From the IMG/VR virus record IMGVR_UViG_3300036804_000165, positions 1-64,000 of that record: 64,000 bases of DNA; one strand, written 5' to 3'. Position numbers and translations under genes: made by a program. Below the pieces are notes generated by a model. That model was not told where the DNA came from and searched no databases. It was given only the letters and a program-made list of their open reading frames with translations. Positions 14,794-21,531 of this stretch are shown piece by piece (within the stretch, counting starts at the first letter, position 1; each line of letters begins with the position of its first letter). This DNA comes from a virus.

Positions 14794-15053
14794 TCAAGAT
14801 CGTCAGTCGCGGCGACGGCAAGCCGACGCCGCACGCCGAGCGCTACCTCGCGCACTATGATCCCGATGCCGATCCGCTGAACGGCTGGGTCGAAAGCACC
14901 GAGTTCCTCGACGAGGCGCTGCTGTTCGCCAGCATAACCGAGGCGACGGAATGCTGGCGGCGGGTCAGCAAGACGATGCCGCGACGGCTGAGCGACGGGC
15001 GCCCCAACCGCCCGTTAAGCGCCTACACCTGTAGCTTTCAGCCGGTCGACTGA
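14781..15053 (+). CDS. Unknown small protein, 90 aa
   Basis: 90 residues, starting 13 bases inside the previous gene. Starts AIVIKIVSRGDGKPTPH, a beta strand and loop, then a helix (ITEATECWRRVSKTMPRRL). No family named. Last gene of a four-gene cassette before module 24. Confidence 0.65.
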   Translation: MAIVIKIVSRGDGKPTPHAERYLAHYDPDADPLNGWVESTEFLDEALLFASITEATECWRRVSKTMPRRLSDGRPNRPLSAYTCSFQPVD

Positions 15054-15063
15054 CCCTCGGACG

Positions 15064-15124
15064 GATGCAGCGCCGCCGCGCGCTGCATCTGCCTGGGGAT
15101 CATCCCAGGATTTCAGAGGACACC
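15064..15124 (+). promoter_or_regulatory. Hairpin/SD leader module 24
   Basis: Perfect 10-bp stem GATGCAGCGC (15064-15073) with GCGCTGCATC (15080-15089), CCTGGGgatcatCCCAGG (15092-15109), TCAGAGGACACC (15113-15124). Confidence 0.85.
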
Positions 15125-15127
15125 ACT

Positions 15128-15472
15128 ATGAGTGACATGACATGGCAGGATCGGGCCGTTTCGGCGACGCGCGAGACGCAGTTCGGCGCGATCCTTAACT
15201 GCGCCTTGGGGCGGGAAATTCCGCCGCCTTGCTTTCACGGCAAGGCCGTCGTCAGCAGCGACGGCTTCTTGACGTGCGCCTACACCGACAGGCAGGGCAA
15301 CGATCATCACGGCGCCTTTGTCGGCGCGGTCGCCGACCTCGAAGGCAACATCGTCGGGCTGTCGCGGCACCTGGCGCTCAACCCCACGGACAAGGCGGCG
15401 CTGATCGCGGCGCTGCAAGCCTGGATCGGGCTGGACTATCGCGCCACTCCGGGCTTGGAGGTGGCGTCATGA
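15128..15472 (+). CDS. Unknown phage protein, 114 aa
   Basis: 114 residues, ATG three bases after module 24. The centre (SSDGFLTCAYTDRQGNDHHG, then AFVGAVADLEGNIVGLSRHL) reads as a small beta-rich domain followed by a helix. No family recognised. First of four coupled genes ending at the strong terminator; ATGA overlap with the next. Confidence 0.65.
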   Translation: MSDMTWQDRAVSATRETQFGAILNCALGREIPPPCFHGKAVVSSDGFLTCAYTDRQGNDHHGAFVGAVADLEGNIVGLSRHLALNPTDKAALIAALQAWIGLDYRATPGLEVAS

Positions 15473-15900
15473 GCTATCTCATCAGCATCCACAATGACGG
15501 CGGCGAGATCGTCAGCACCAACTATTGGCAATCCGACTTGGCGGCAGGCGGCAAATTCTTTCTGTCGTTCAACGCCGGCACCGTGCGCCTACTGGTGCCG
15601 CCTATCCTGATTGAGACGCTGCGCGAGATGGAGACCGGCAAGACGATCGTGCTGACCTTGGGTGAACACCAACGCAAGGAAGGCGCGGTGGAGCTGCTGT
15701 TTGACGACGGCAGCAATGCGCCGTTCGCGATCCTCCTCGACCCGGTGCAGCTTGAGCGCCGCTGGCCGACCGCCGACGACGGCAGAGAAGTCCCGTTTGC
15801 CGTCTACACCACCACCGGCAAGTCGCTGGTGCGTACCTGCTTCCTGCGCCGCACGCGCAAACTGCCCTACCTCAAGCCATGGAAAGGAGCGGGGCAATGA
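15469..15900 (+). CDS. Unknown phage protein, 143 aa
   Basis: 143 residues, ATGA-coupled on both sides. Beta-rich N-terminal half, basic C-terminus (TCFLRRTRKLPYLKPWKG). No motif I can name. Confidence 0.65.
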   Translation: MSYLISIHNDGGEIVSTNYWQSDLAAGGKFFLSFNAGTVRLLVPPILIETLREMETGKTIVLTLGEHQRKEGAVELLFDDGSNAPFAILLDPVQLERRWPTADDGREVPFAVYTTTGKSLVRTCFLRRTRKLPYLKPWKGAGQ

Positions 15901-16388
15901 GCGCGCCAGTATTTCCCGACTGCGTATTTCCCGACGATTGCGAGTGCGCCAAGCGCGGCTATCAACTGGAAATGGAAAGCTGCGCGGTGTCGCGCGTACG
16001 CACAGCGGTTGCCGACCTCGGCATCGATCTCGACTTGGAGAAAGCTGGCCTGGGAAAGCCCAAGCCCTGTGTGGCGCTGCTGATCGACCCCCTCAACCGG
16101 ACGATCAGCGAAACCACCTACATCGGCCTCGAAGGACTGCAAACGCTGGTCGGCGGCTCGATCGAGGCCGCCTATCAGTGGCCCAACCGCGATGTGCTGT
16201 ACGTCGATGAGGAAGGACTGTTCAAAGACGCCCAGATGTTCTTCGCGATCAGCGTGCGGCCCGATCAGCCGCTCGCCGGCAACGGCGTGCTGGTCGGCCG
16301 CGAGGTCGATGATCTCGGCAACACCGCGCCGCCGCAGATGACGATCGAGCGATTGTCTTCGCTCGTCCGCTTCCTGGGGAGGCTGTGA
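15897..16388 (+). CDS. DUF3846-like protein
   Basis: 163 residues. The core (CVALLIDPLNRTISET, LQTLVGGSIEAAYQW, VLYVDEEGLF, NGVLVGREVDD) is the DUF3846 pattern, a small domain common in phages and plasmids and of unknown function. About 45 residues precede it, with a DCECAKRGY cysteine pair. ATGA-coupled to the previous gene; the next ATG shares the A of its stop. Confidence 0.75.
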   Translation: MSAPVFPDCVFPDDCECAKRGYQLEMESCAVSRVRTAVADLGIDLDLEKAGLGKPKPCVALLIDPLNRTISETTYIGLEGLQTLVGGSIEAAYQWPNRDVLYVDEEGLFKDAQMFFAISVRPDQPLAGNGVLVGREVDDLGNTAPPQMTIERLSSLVRFLGRL

Positions 16389-16687
16389 TGGATCCCGATG
16401 CGACCCTCGCCGCGCTGCTCGACGCGTTCCGCGACGGCGATTACCCTGCCGCCTGGGACGCGATCGAGGCGTTGAACGACTGGCTGGCGAAAGGCGGGGC
16501 GATGCCCAAGGACCCGCGACTGACCCGCGCCGCATCCGAACCGCATCAGATTCACCCGCCGATGGACTGGTCAAAATACGAAAGTCCCGACGATGTCGAT
16601 CTCTCCGATGCGGACCGCTCGAAAATGATGTGGGACAGGTGGCGTGACGACATGGCGAGCCGTAAGGACGCCATCAAGCCGGATTGA
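16388..16687 (+). CDS. Unknown small acidic protein, 99 aa
   Basis: 99 residues from ATG 16388; an in-frame GTG lies three bases upstream. Helical start (LAALLDAFRDGDYPAAWDAI, then EALNDWLAKGGAMP) of a kind often seen in small phage proteins, then an acidic polar tail. Function unknown. Last gene of the left array; the terminator follows 29 bases after its stop. Confidence 0.65.
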   Translation: MDPDATLAALLDAFRDGDYPAAWDAIEALNDWLAKGGAMPKDPRLTRAASEPHQIHPPMDWSKYESPDDVDLSDADRSKMMWDRWRDDMASRKDAIKPD

Positions 16688-16716
16688 GAGAAGGACACAC
16701 CGAAGCCAACTGACAG

Positions 16717-16764
16717 AGCGCAACACCGCCGGGCGCATAGCCTTGCCGTGTTGCGCTTTTTTTT
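16717..16764 (+). terminator. Strong Rho-independent terminator
   Basis: AGCGCAACAC (16717-16726) pairs perfectly with GTGTTGCGCT (16748-16757), followed by a run of eight T (16757-16764). It ends the left array, facing the minus-strand genes from 17393. It is the only copy in the left half with a real U-tract, unlike the hairpin modules. Confidence 0.9.
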
Positions 16765-16846
16765 GGTGTCGGTGACACTCGGCCGGCGGAGCCGACAGAC
16801 GGGGGCTGAGTCGCAGCCGCGCCGCCCGCCGGCTCGCCTTTGACCC

Positions 16847-16857
16847 CAGAGGACACC
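16847..16857 (+). promoter_or_regulatory. Orphan CAGAGGACACC motif
   Basis: A perfect copy of the cassette SD motif with no plus-strand gene after it; the next genes run the other way. It lies in a 253-base gap (16688-16940) after the terminator. Probably the remnant of a cassette lost at the array edge. Confidence 0.6.
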
Positions 16858-16940
16858 TCCTCGCTCACCGCATACGGATCTCGCGGGAATCTTCTGGCGA
16901 CAGACTGAAACATAGGTCAGCGGCCGGGACGCGACAAGCG

Positions 16941-17393
16941 TTAGCCGCTCGCGTGCAGCCGATCCCAGATCAACAGTGACGTGCCCTGCTTGTCGTCGGC
17001 GTAGCTGCGATAGGCCGCGGTGGTGATGTTCAGCACGTCGCCGCTCAAGGTGTAGGTTCGCTCCAGGTCGGTGCCGGTCCAGCTTTCATTCCATGACGTT
17101 TCGACGTGATGGATGATCGTGCCGGGATGCGGCGAGGACCAGCGCCCGGCATAGGCGCACATCGAGCCATACAGCGCGGCGGCCTCCGCCGACGTGGCGA
17201 CCGCGCCGAGCGGCTTCACCCGGCCGGCCTGACAGAACTGCACATACATCCGCTGATCGGCGCTGTAGCTCAGCAGCCCCTGCGGCGCGGCGCCGAACTG
17301 CGGCGTGCGCGCGCCGGTGGCCTGATCGACGCGCAGGTAGGCGCGCAACCGCCACGTGCCGAGGATCGAGGCTTGTTCGGTCTGAGTGATCAT
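16941..17393 (-). CDS. Lipocalin-like protein
   Basis: 150 residues. ASILGTWRL at the start, then YSADQRMYVQF and a C-terminal strand pair (LERTYTLSGDVLNITT) fit the small bacterial lipocalin-like family (lipocalin_5), which binds small hydrophobic molecules. No signal peptide. Start taken at ATG 17393; a GTG at 17399 is possible. Unrelated to replication neighbours, so it may be cargo. Last gene of the minus-strand replication block. Confidence 0.65.
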   Translation of the reverse strand: MITQTEQASILGTWRLRAYLRVDQATGARTPQFGAAPQGLLSYSADQRMYVQFCQAGRVKPLGAVATSAEAAALYGSMCAYAGRWSSPHPGTIIHHVETSWNESWTGTDLERTYTLSGDVLNITTAAYRSYADDKQGTSLLIWDRLHASG

Positions 17394-17414
17394 CGGCACA
17401 GGTAAGACTTTTTG

Positions 17415-17672
17415 TCAGACCGATACAAGCATCACCGGCGGCGCCCCCGCCCGAGGGTTGCGCCAGCGCCGGGAGTCTTCCAGGCACAGGCTGACCTCGT
17501 CCACCGCCGGGGCGATCAGCCGTCGCTGCCTGCGCGTCGAGCCGTCCGGCAGCGTGATGACGCGGCTCGCCCATTCGGCTTCCGCGCCGGGCGAGAACAC
17601 GCACGCGGGCCCGCCGCAGAGCAGGCAGCGGCGGGCCATGTTCAAGGCGGAGAGCACCGACACGCTCAGCAT
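17415..17672 (-). CDS. Unknown small protein with CxxC, 85 aa
   Basis: 85 residues. Starts inside the last codons of the upstream gene (ATG at 17672, upstream stop at 17666), which supports it. CLLCGGPAC near residue 16 could bind zinc. The rest is basic and Arg-rich. Family not recognised. Confidence 0.55.
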   Translation of the reverse strand: MLSVSVLSALNMARRCLLCGGPACVFSPGAEAEWASRVITLPDGSTRRQRRLIAPAVDEVSLCLEDSRRWRNPRAGAPPVMLVSV

Positions 17673-18559
17673 GACACGTCCTCCTCATCGGGCCATTCGA
17701 GCGGGGGCAGCGGGCGCTCGTGCGCGATATCGACCGCGATCGCGCGCGGCGGCGTCTCGAATGCCTCGCTGGCGCGTCGCCGTTCCGCCTCGCGCGCTGC
17801 CTCAGCCTCAGCGATCGGGCGCAGCAGCGGGTTCGCCATGCGCACCGCCTGCATCTGCGCGGGCGTCAGCGCCCCGAGAGGCTTCGCCGGGGGCTGCGGC
17901 GCGGCGGCGTGCGACAGCGGCTCTGGCGGCGTCGCCAGCGCTTCCGGCGGCACGGTCGAGGCGCGATGATCGGCATCGGTCGTGCTGCTCAAGCCACCCA
18001 GCGCCGCCAGGGCCTCCTGCACGCGGGCGCCCACGTAGGCGATCTCGGCGGGATCGCGGTCGCCGTGGCGCGGCTCGCGCAGCCAGCCGCGTTTCACCGC
18101 GATCTCGGCGGCGACGAGATCGGTCCGACACAGATGCTGGAACGCCGCCGCGTTGGGGATGCGGATCATCGCCAGCCACGTTTCCAGCGTCACGCGCGCC
18201 GGCAGGGGTTTGATCCCGCCGCGATACTCGTTCCAGAAGCCGACCATGCAGCGATCGGCGCCGGACATCTCGCTGTCCTCCAAGCCGGGCAGCGCCGTGC
18301 GCTTCGGCGTGTGCTTGTCGTGCCATGCCACCAGCCCTTTGCGCAGCCGCGCCAGCGACGGCACGCGGTCCATCTCGGCGCCGATGGCGAGCGCGAGGTC
18401 GGCCGGATTGGCGAACACGCTGTCGGGCAGATGCTGCACCGCAGGCAACATCGGCATCATCGCGTTCACCGCCTCGGTCGACTGCATCGGCGCCACCATC
18501 TTCGCCAGTGTCGCGATGAACACCCGCTGGTTGACCGAAGGCTGCCATTCGTCGCTCAT
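17666..18559 (-). CDS. Unknown replication-operon protein, 297 aa
   Basis: 297 residues. N-terminal 180 residues are helical with conserved-looking Trp/Arg positions; the rest is an Ala/Pro-rich linker with a second short domain. It directly follows the replication initiator (ATGA overlap), the place where many phages carry a helicase loader, but no Walker motif is visible, so the loader role is only positional. Also overlaps the next gene. Confidence 0.6.
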   Translation of the reverse strand: MSDEWQPSVNQRVFIATLAKMVAPMQSTEAVNAMMPMLPAVQHLPDSVFANPADLALAIGAEMDRVPSLARLRKGLVAWHDKHTPKRTALPGLEDSEMSGADRCMVGFWNEYRGGIKPLPARVTLETWLAMIRIPNAAAFQHLCRTDLVAAEIAVKRGWLREPRHGDRDPAEIAYVGARVQEALAALGGLSSTTDADHRASTVPPEALATPPEPLSHAAAPQPPAKPLGALTPAQMQAVRMANPLLRPIAEAEAAREAERRRASEAFETPPRAIAVDIAHERPLPPLEWPDEEDVSC

Positions 18560-19557
18560 GACCGGCCTCCCGTCAGCGCGCGCAGCGTCGGTCGCGGCTC
18601 AGGCGACGGCTGTCGCAGTCCGGCCAGCATGTCCGGGCTAATGCCAGCGGCCACCAGTGCGGGATCGATAACGAGTTTCTTGGCGCTCTCCCAGCGTTGC
18701 TGACGCAGCCAGTTCACCGGATGGACGGTGTATTGCCCCGGACGAAATTGATAATTGCGCACCCCGGCCAGCAGTTCCTCCGGTGTCACGCCTTCGGCGA
18801 GCACCTGCGCGTAGGCGAGGCGAGCGTTGCGATAGTCGCCATCACAGGCGGGGAAGGCGTCCCAGAATTGCTGCCATCCCTCGGGGTCACGCTCGCGCGC
18901 GAGCGGGAGCGCACGCGTGGGGGCGCGCACGCGCGGGGGAGGCGATGAGAGAGAATGTGAGTCCCCGGATGACTCTTCTAAGGGGGAGTCTTTTAAGGGG
19001 GATTCATTATACATCTCGCACGCCTTGCGAGATGCCACTCGCACGCTTTGCGAGATGCTCGCGGCTGCATCTTGCACGGGTTGCGAGATGGATGGCTCTG
19101 CATCTCGCACGCTTTGCGAGATGGGTTCCGAGATATCCACAGGCGCAGCATCTTGCACGCTTTGCGAGATGCCATTCAGAACGTTCTGATCTTCGTCTGC
19201 GTGCCAGGACGGGCGATAATCGCTCGATCGCGCTGGTTTCTCCGCCGCCTCGGCCGATCTGAGCAGAAAATAGTGCAGCCCATCGGCCTTGCTTTCGACG
19301 CGGATCAGCCCGCGCTCGACAAGTCCTCGCTCGCGGCGCTTCTCGTCGCCGTGGATCGCCGTCCAGACGCTGCGTTGGGAGATGCCTGTGTCGCACGCCA
19401 GGACGGGCAGCTTGGCATGACAATGCAGATCACCGTCGGCGCGTTCGGCCATGGCGATATAAACCCAGCGTTCGTGCTTGGGCAGATCGAGCGCGCGCGC
19501 GCGCCAGAACGCGTAGGCGATGTTGGGGCTGTTGCCGCCGCCGAGTTCGCCGCTCAT
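18556..19557 (-). CDS. Replication initiator-like winged-helix protein
   Basis: 333 residues. ATG 19557 is chosen because of the GGGGGG stretch just upstream. Residues about 15-105 form a helix-turn-helix of the HTH_36 type (LACDTGISQRSVWTAIHGDE). Residues 129-182 are a low-complexity linker of ISQSVRDA-type repeats. Residues about 225-300 hold the C-terminal domain typical of phage replication proteins (FWDAFPACDGDYRNARLAYA, later VHPVNWLRQQRWE). The linker DNA is a set of five iterons, as in lambda O. It would bind the origin and recruit the host helicase. Confidence 0.7.
   Translation of the reverse strand: MSGELGGGNSPNIAYAFWRARALDLPKHERWVYIAMAERADGDLHCHAKLPVLACDTGISQRSVWTAIHGDEKRRERGLVERGLIRVESKADGLHYFLLRSAEAAEKPARSSDYRPSWHADEDQNVLNGISQSVQDAAPVDISEPISQSVRDAEPSISQPVQDAAASISQSVRVASRKACEMYNESPLKDSPLEESSGDSHSLSSPPPRVRAPTRALPLARERDPEGWQQFWDAFPACDGDYRNARLAYAQVLAEGVTPEELLAGVRNYQFRPGQYTVHPVNWLRQQRWESAKKLVIDPALVAAGISPDMLAGLRQPSPEPRPTLRALTGGRS
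18972..19001 (-). repeat. Two tandem 15-bp repeats beside the iterons
   Basis: On the minus strand CCCCCTTAAAAGACT (19001-18987) is followed by CCCCCTTAGAAGAGT (18986-18972). They directly follow the iterons, with the AT-rich TATAATGAAT in between. Candidate unwinding region of the origin. Confidence 0.55.
19012..19171. repeat. Five 23-bp iterons, candidate replication origin
   Basis: CATCTCGCA-N5-TGCGAGATG inverted repeats at 19012-19034, 19035-19057, 19068-19090, 19101-19123 and 19149-19171. Copies 1 and 4 have perfect 9-bp arms; copies 3 and 5 have one change in the left arm; copy 2 has several. Between 4 and 5 lies a degenerate remnant. Copies 1 and 2 are 23 bp apart, so copy 1 is read in another codon frame (ASRKACEM against ISQSVRDA). 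The repeat is therefore kept at DNA level. Sits inside the initiator gene. Confidence 0.75.
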
Positions 19558-19615
19558 GACCGTGCCCCCCGATTGAACAGGATGCACAAGTCAATTTTCA
19601 CGAAACTGAGATAAA

Positions 19616-19752
19616 CCATAGCTTTAGCCCTCTTGAAAAGGGCGGTCGGCTATGGCACATAGAGAGCGCATGCTTGCTTTATGTGCCACAGGCGTTTGTA
19701 CCGCCCTGGTTTGATCTAGCGATCAGAACGCCTCAAGGTCCCCACCTTGGGG
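19616..19752 (-). promoter_or_regulatory. Hairpin-rich leader of the replication operon
   Basis: In the 303-base gap 19558-19860. Hairpin C: CAAGGT/ACCTTG (19734-19749). Hairpin B: GGGCGGT (19640-19646) with ACCGCCC (19700-19706), and inside it TGGCACATA (19653-19661) with TATGTGCCA (19680-19688). Hairpin A: CCATAGC (19616-19622) with GCTATGG (19649-19655). A and B share bases and cannot form together. On the minus strand A is followed by GGTTTAT. Looks like an attenuator or riboregulator. Confidence 0.5.
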
Positions 19753-19762
19753 CGCTTCGCTT

Positions 19763-19777
19763 TGTGCAGTATGCACT
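19763..19777. promoter_or_regulatory. Operator-like palindrome, copy 2
   Basis: TGTGCAGTATGCACT: TGTGC-N5-GCACT, one base off the full TGTGC-N5-GCACA pattern; overlaps the -10 of the candidate replication promoter. Confidence 0.5.
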
Positions 19778-19796
19778 CACTCGCAAGGCCCGACAA
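19768..19796 (-). promoter_or_regulatory. Candidate promoter of the replication operon
   Basis: Minus strand TTGTCG (19796-19791), 17 bases, CATACT (19773-19768). The palindrome TGTGCAGTATGCACT (19763-19777) covers the -10, which suggests repression by the phage repressor. Would produce a leader of about 200 bases before the ATG at 19557. Confidence 0.45.
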
Positions 19797-19860
19797 GACA
19801 GCCTCGTAACGCGTTGATCGCGTATGGTCTTTTGTCATGGCGAGTCGCCTTTCGTGGCGG

Positions 19861-20406
19861 TCATGGAACTTTCTCGCTGGCGGCGAACAGGCGCCCGGCG
19901 ACGGCTTGGCCGCCGCGCAACTGCGTGGTTTCCCAGGCCCAGGTGAGGCAGGCATCGCCGGCGTTGTGGTCGGGCACCTTCCAGCCTTGTCGCTTGCAAT
20001 AGGCGAGCACCTCGCGCTTCACCGTGCCTTTGGCGAAGCGGGACTGCCCCAACATCGCGAAGCGCACCGCGTCGGCGCTGATCTCGCTGATCGGCGCCGA
20101 GGCCCGCCATGCCTCGGCGTAGGCGATGCCGCGCAAGGTCAACTGCTGGGCGACCACCTTGAGCGTCGAGACCCCGCACAGCGCGCCCAGCGGCATCGGG
20201 GCTTCCAGCACCAGGCGGCCGGGCTGCAGGGTCTCCATCGCCGCGATCAGTTCGTCCTCGAACGCCGCATAGCGGCCGCCCTCGCCGCCTTCGTGCGGCA
20301 GTCGCCAGCAGCCGAACGCGGGCGTGCGGTCCTCGATCTGCCCGTACGCCCAGCCGACCATGCCGCTCAGGTCAAGCGCGAGCACCCCGCCGGGTCGTGT
20401 CGGCAT
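19861..20406 (-). CDS. RuvC-like Holliday junction nuclease
   Basis: 181 residues. VLALDLSGMVGWAYG at the N-terminus gives the first catalytic Asp (residue 12) in an RNase-H fold strand. RLVLEAPMP gives the Glu, and NAGDACLTWAWE the C-terminal Asp and helix. This is the layout of phage RuvC-like resolvases, which cut branched DNA during recombination or before packaging. ATG at 20406 overlaps the upstream stop (TGATG). Confidence 0.8.
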   Translation of the reverse strand: MPTRPGGVLALDLSGMVGWAYGQIEDRTPAFGCWRLPHEGGEGGRYAAFEDELIAAMETLQPGRLVLEAPMPLGALCGVSTLKVVAQQLTLRGIAYAEAWRASAPISEISADAVRFAMLGQSRFAKGTVKREVLAYCKRQGWKVPDHNAGDACLTWAWETTQLRGGQAVAGRLFAASEKVP

Positions 20407-21041
20407 CACGCACGCGGGGACGCACCGTTGCCCGCTTTCTTCCGCCGCGGCTTGCGCGTCGGCGTCATCGTCGCCGCACTCGGCACGTAGGTATCGCTGA
20501 CCAGGGTCAGCGCGCGCTGCGTCGCGCGCTTGCGTCGCGTCTTGGAGGCGCCGGCGACCTTGACGTCGGGCCCCAGCTCACGCGCGATCGCCGCCTGACC
20601 CTTGTTCCACCATTCCAGCCAATGCACGTGCAGTTCGGTGCCGGGGGTGTACGGGCACTCCTCGATCCTCACGCCGTGCCGCCCGGCCTTGTAGCCGGCG
20701 TCCTCGGCGTCCCACAGATCATCCTCGCGCTGCGTCTGCTGGCTGATCGTGGTGTCGAAGCCCTCGAACAGCGACGCCTGGGTCAGCGGGATATGGATCA
20801 GGCCCATGTAGCGGATCTGATCGCGCAGATCCTGCGCCACCACTTCGGGGTCCAGCTTCGACGCCTTCACCGCATTGATCATCGCGGTGGTGTTGACGCC
20901 GTCGCTTTTCGCCCGCTTGACAATGTTGCGCAGCACACCATTGGCCTCTTCGCACAACCGCTTCTGTTTGCGGTACTGGCGCGTCCAGTCCACCGCCGAG
21001 TCGTTGCTCGCGGTATTGGAACCGGCTTGATCAAGCGGCAT
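20406..21041 (-). CDS. Protein with Rmf-like domain
   Basis: 211 residues. Start at 21041, where GAGGGAAG is a good SD; longer in-frame starts lack one. Residues about 15-100 are helical. Residues about 105-140 (AGYKAGRHGVRIEECPYTPG, then ELHVHWLEWWNKG) match the ribosome-modulation-factor/CrpP-like motif found in alphaproteobacterial phages. The basic tail (TRKPRRKKAGNG) may bind nucleic acid. Function unknown. Start overlaps the Cro-like gene by 11 bases. Confidence 0.65.
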   Translation of the reverse strand: MPLDQAGSNTASNDSAVDWTRQYRKQKRLCEEANGVLRNIVKRAKSDGVNTTAMINAVKASKLDPEVVAQDLRDQIRYMGLIHIPLTQASLFEGFDTTISQQTQREDDLWDAEDAGYKAGRHGVRIEECPYTPGTELHVHWLEWWNKGQAAIARELGPDVKVAGASKTRRKRATQRALTLVSDTYVPSAATMTPTRKPRRKKAGNGASPRA

Positions 21042-21444
21042 GATGCTTCCCTCGGCGCCCTGCTTGCGCCCTGTTTGCGTTAACAATTGGTGGTACTTGC
21101 GCATCGACCGGTAGTGCATCTTGCACAACGCGGCGGACAGCTTTTATACCGGTCGCGTCACCGTCGACTGGATTTGCTTTGCTGTTTGTCAATGTCGCGC
21201 GTTTCTTCGCCTTGGCTGCCACCGAGACGGCCCGGAGCGTTGCGTATGTCACACCCTGGATACCGCGCCGGCGAGCGGCCTTCACCAGATCGTCCCAGTA
21301 CGCCACGGGAATAGACCCGCGGCGCAGCCAGGCCGCGACGGTGAAGTGCGAGAGCGTCAGATCGCGCGCCACCGTGGCGATGTCAGGCCACAGTCGGAGC
21401 AGCTTGACCGCGATCATGTCGGTTGGAGGTTGAGACTTGGTCAT
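21031..21444 (-). CDS. Cro-like HTH regulator (carph-isopro type)
   Basis: 137 residues from ATG 21444, the first start after the intergenic operator. Residues about 8-55 (LLRLWPDIATVARDLTLSHF, then TVAAWLRRGSIPVAYWDDLV) are a lambda-Cro-like helix-turn-helix of the carph-isopro type. The C-terminal 60 residues are basic and unstructured. Transcribed away from the repressor and likely the first gene of the replication operon. Its predicted promoter carries the operator over the -10, leaving almost no untranslated leader. Confidence 0.75.
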   Translation of the reverse strand: MTKSQPPTDMIAVKLLRLWPDIATVARDLTLSHFTVAAWLRRGSIPVAYWDDLVKAARRRGIQGVTYATLRAVSVAAKAKKRATLTNSKANPVDGDATGIKAVRRVVQDALPVDAQVPPIVNANRAQAGRRGKHHAA

Positions 21445-21454
21445 GGCGGCGCGC

Positions 21455-21483
21455 AATGTGCGCTTAGCACAATCGGAGTTCAA
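21455..21483 (-). promoter_or_regulatory. Candidate cro-side promoter
   Basis: Minus strand TTGAAC (21483-21478), 17 bases, CACATT (21460-21455). The palindrome at 21457-21471 covers the -10 and most of the spacer. The start point would be only a few bases before ATG 21444. Confidence 0.5.
21457..21471. promoter_or_regulatory. Operator-like palindrome, copy 3 (cI/cro region)
   Basis: TGTGCGCTTAGCACA, in the 87-base gap between the divergent regulator genes. This copy anchors the reading of the other palindromes as repressor sites. Confidence 0.7.
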
Positions 21484-21531
21484 GCGGCTTTCCCCCCGTC
21501 GCGCCGGCGACGCACACAGGATATTTTTGTC

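Noticed and set aside
1633-15109. Module hairpins as ordinary Rho-independent terminators
   Set aside because: None is followed by a U-tract; the next bases are GGCCTGG and then the SD. The real terminator at 16717-16764 shows what a U-tract one looks like in this genome.
19012-19171. Regular 23-bp repeats that could be read as a CRISPR array
   Set aside because: Spacings are 23, 33, 33 and 48 bp start to start, so there are no uniform spacers; the repeats lie inside a coding frame of the initiator and no cas gene is present.
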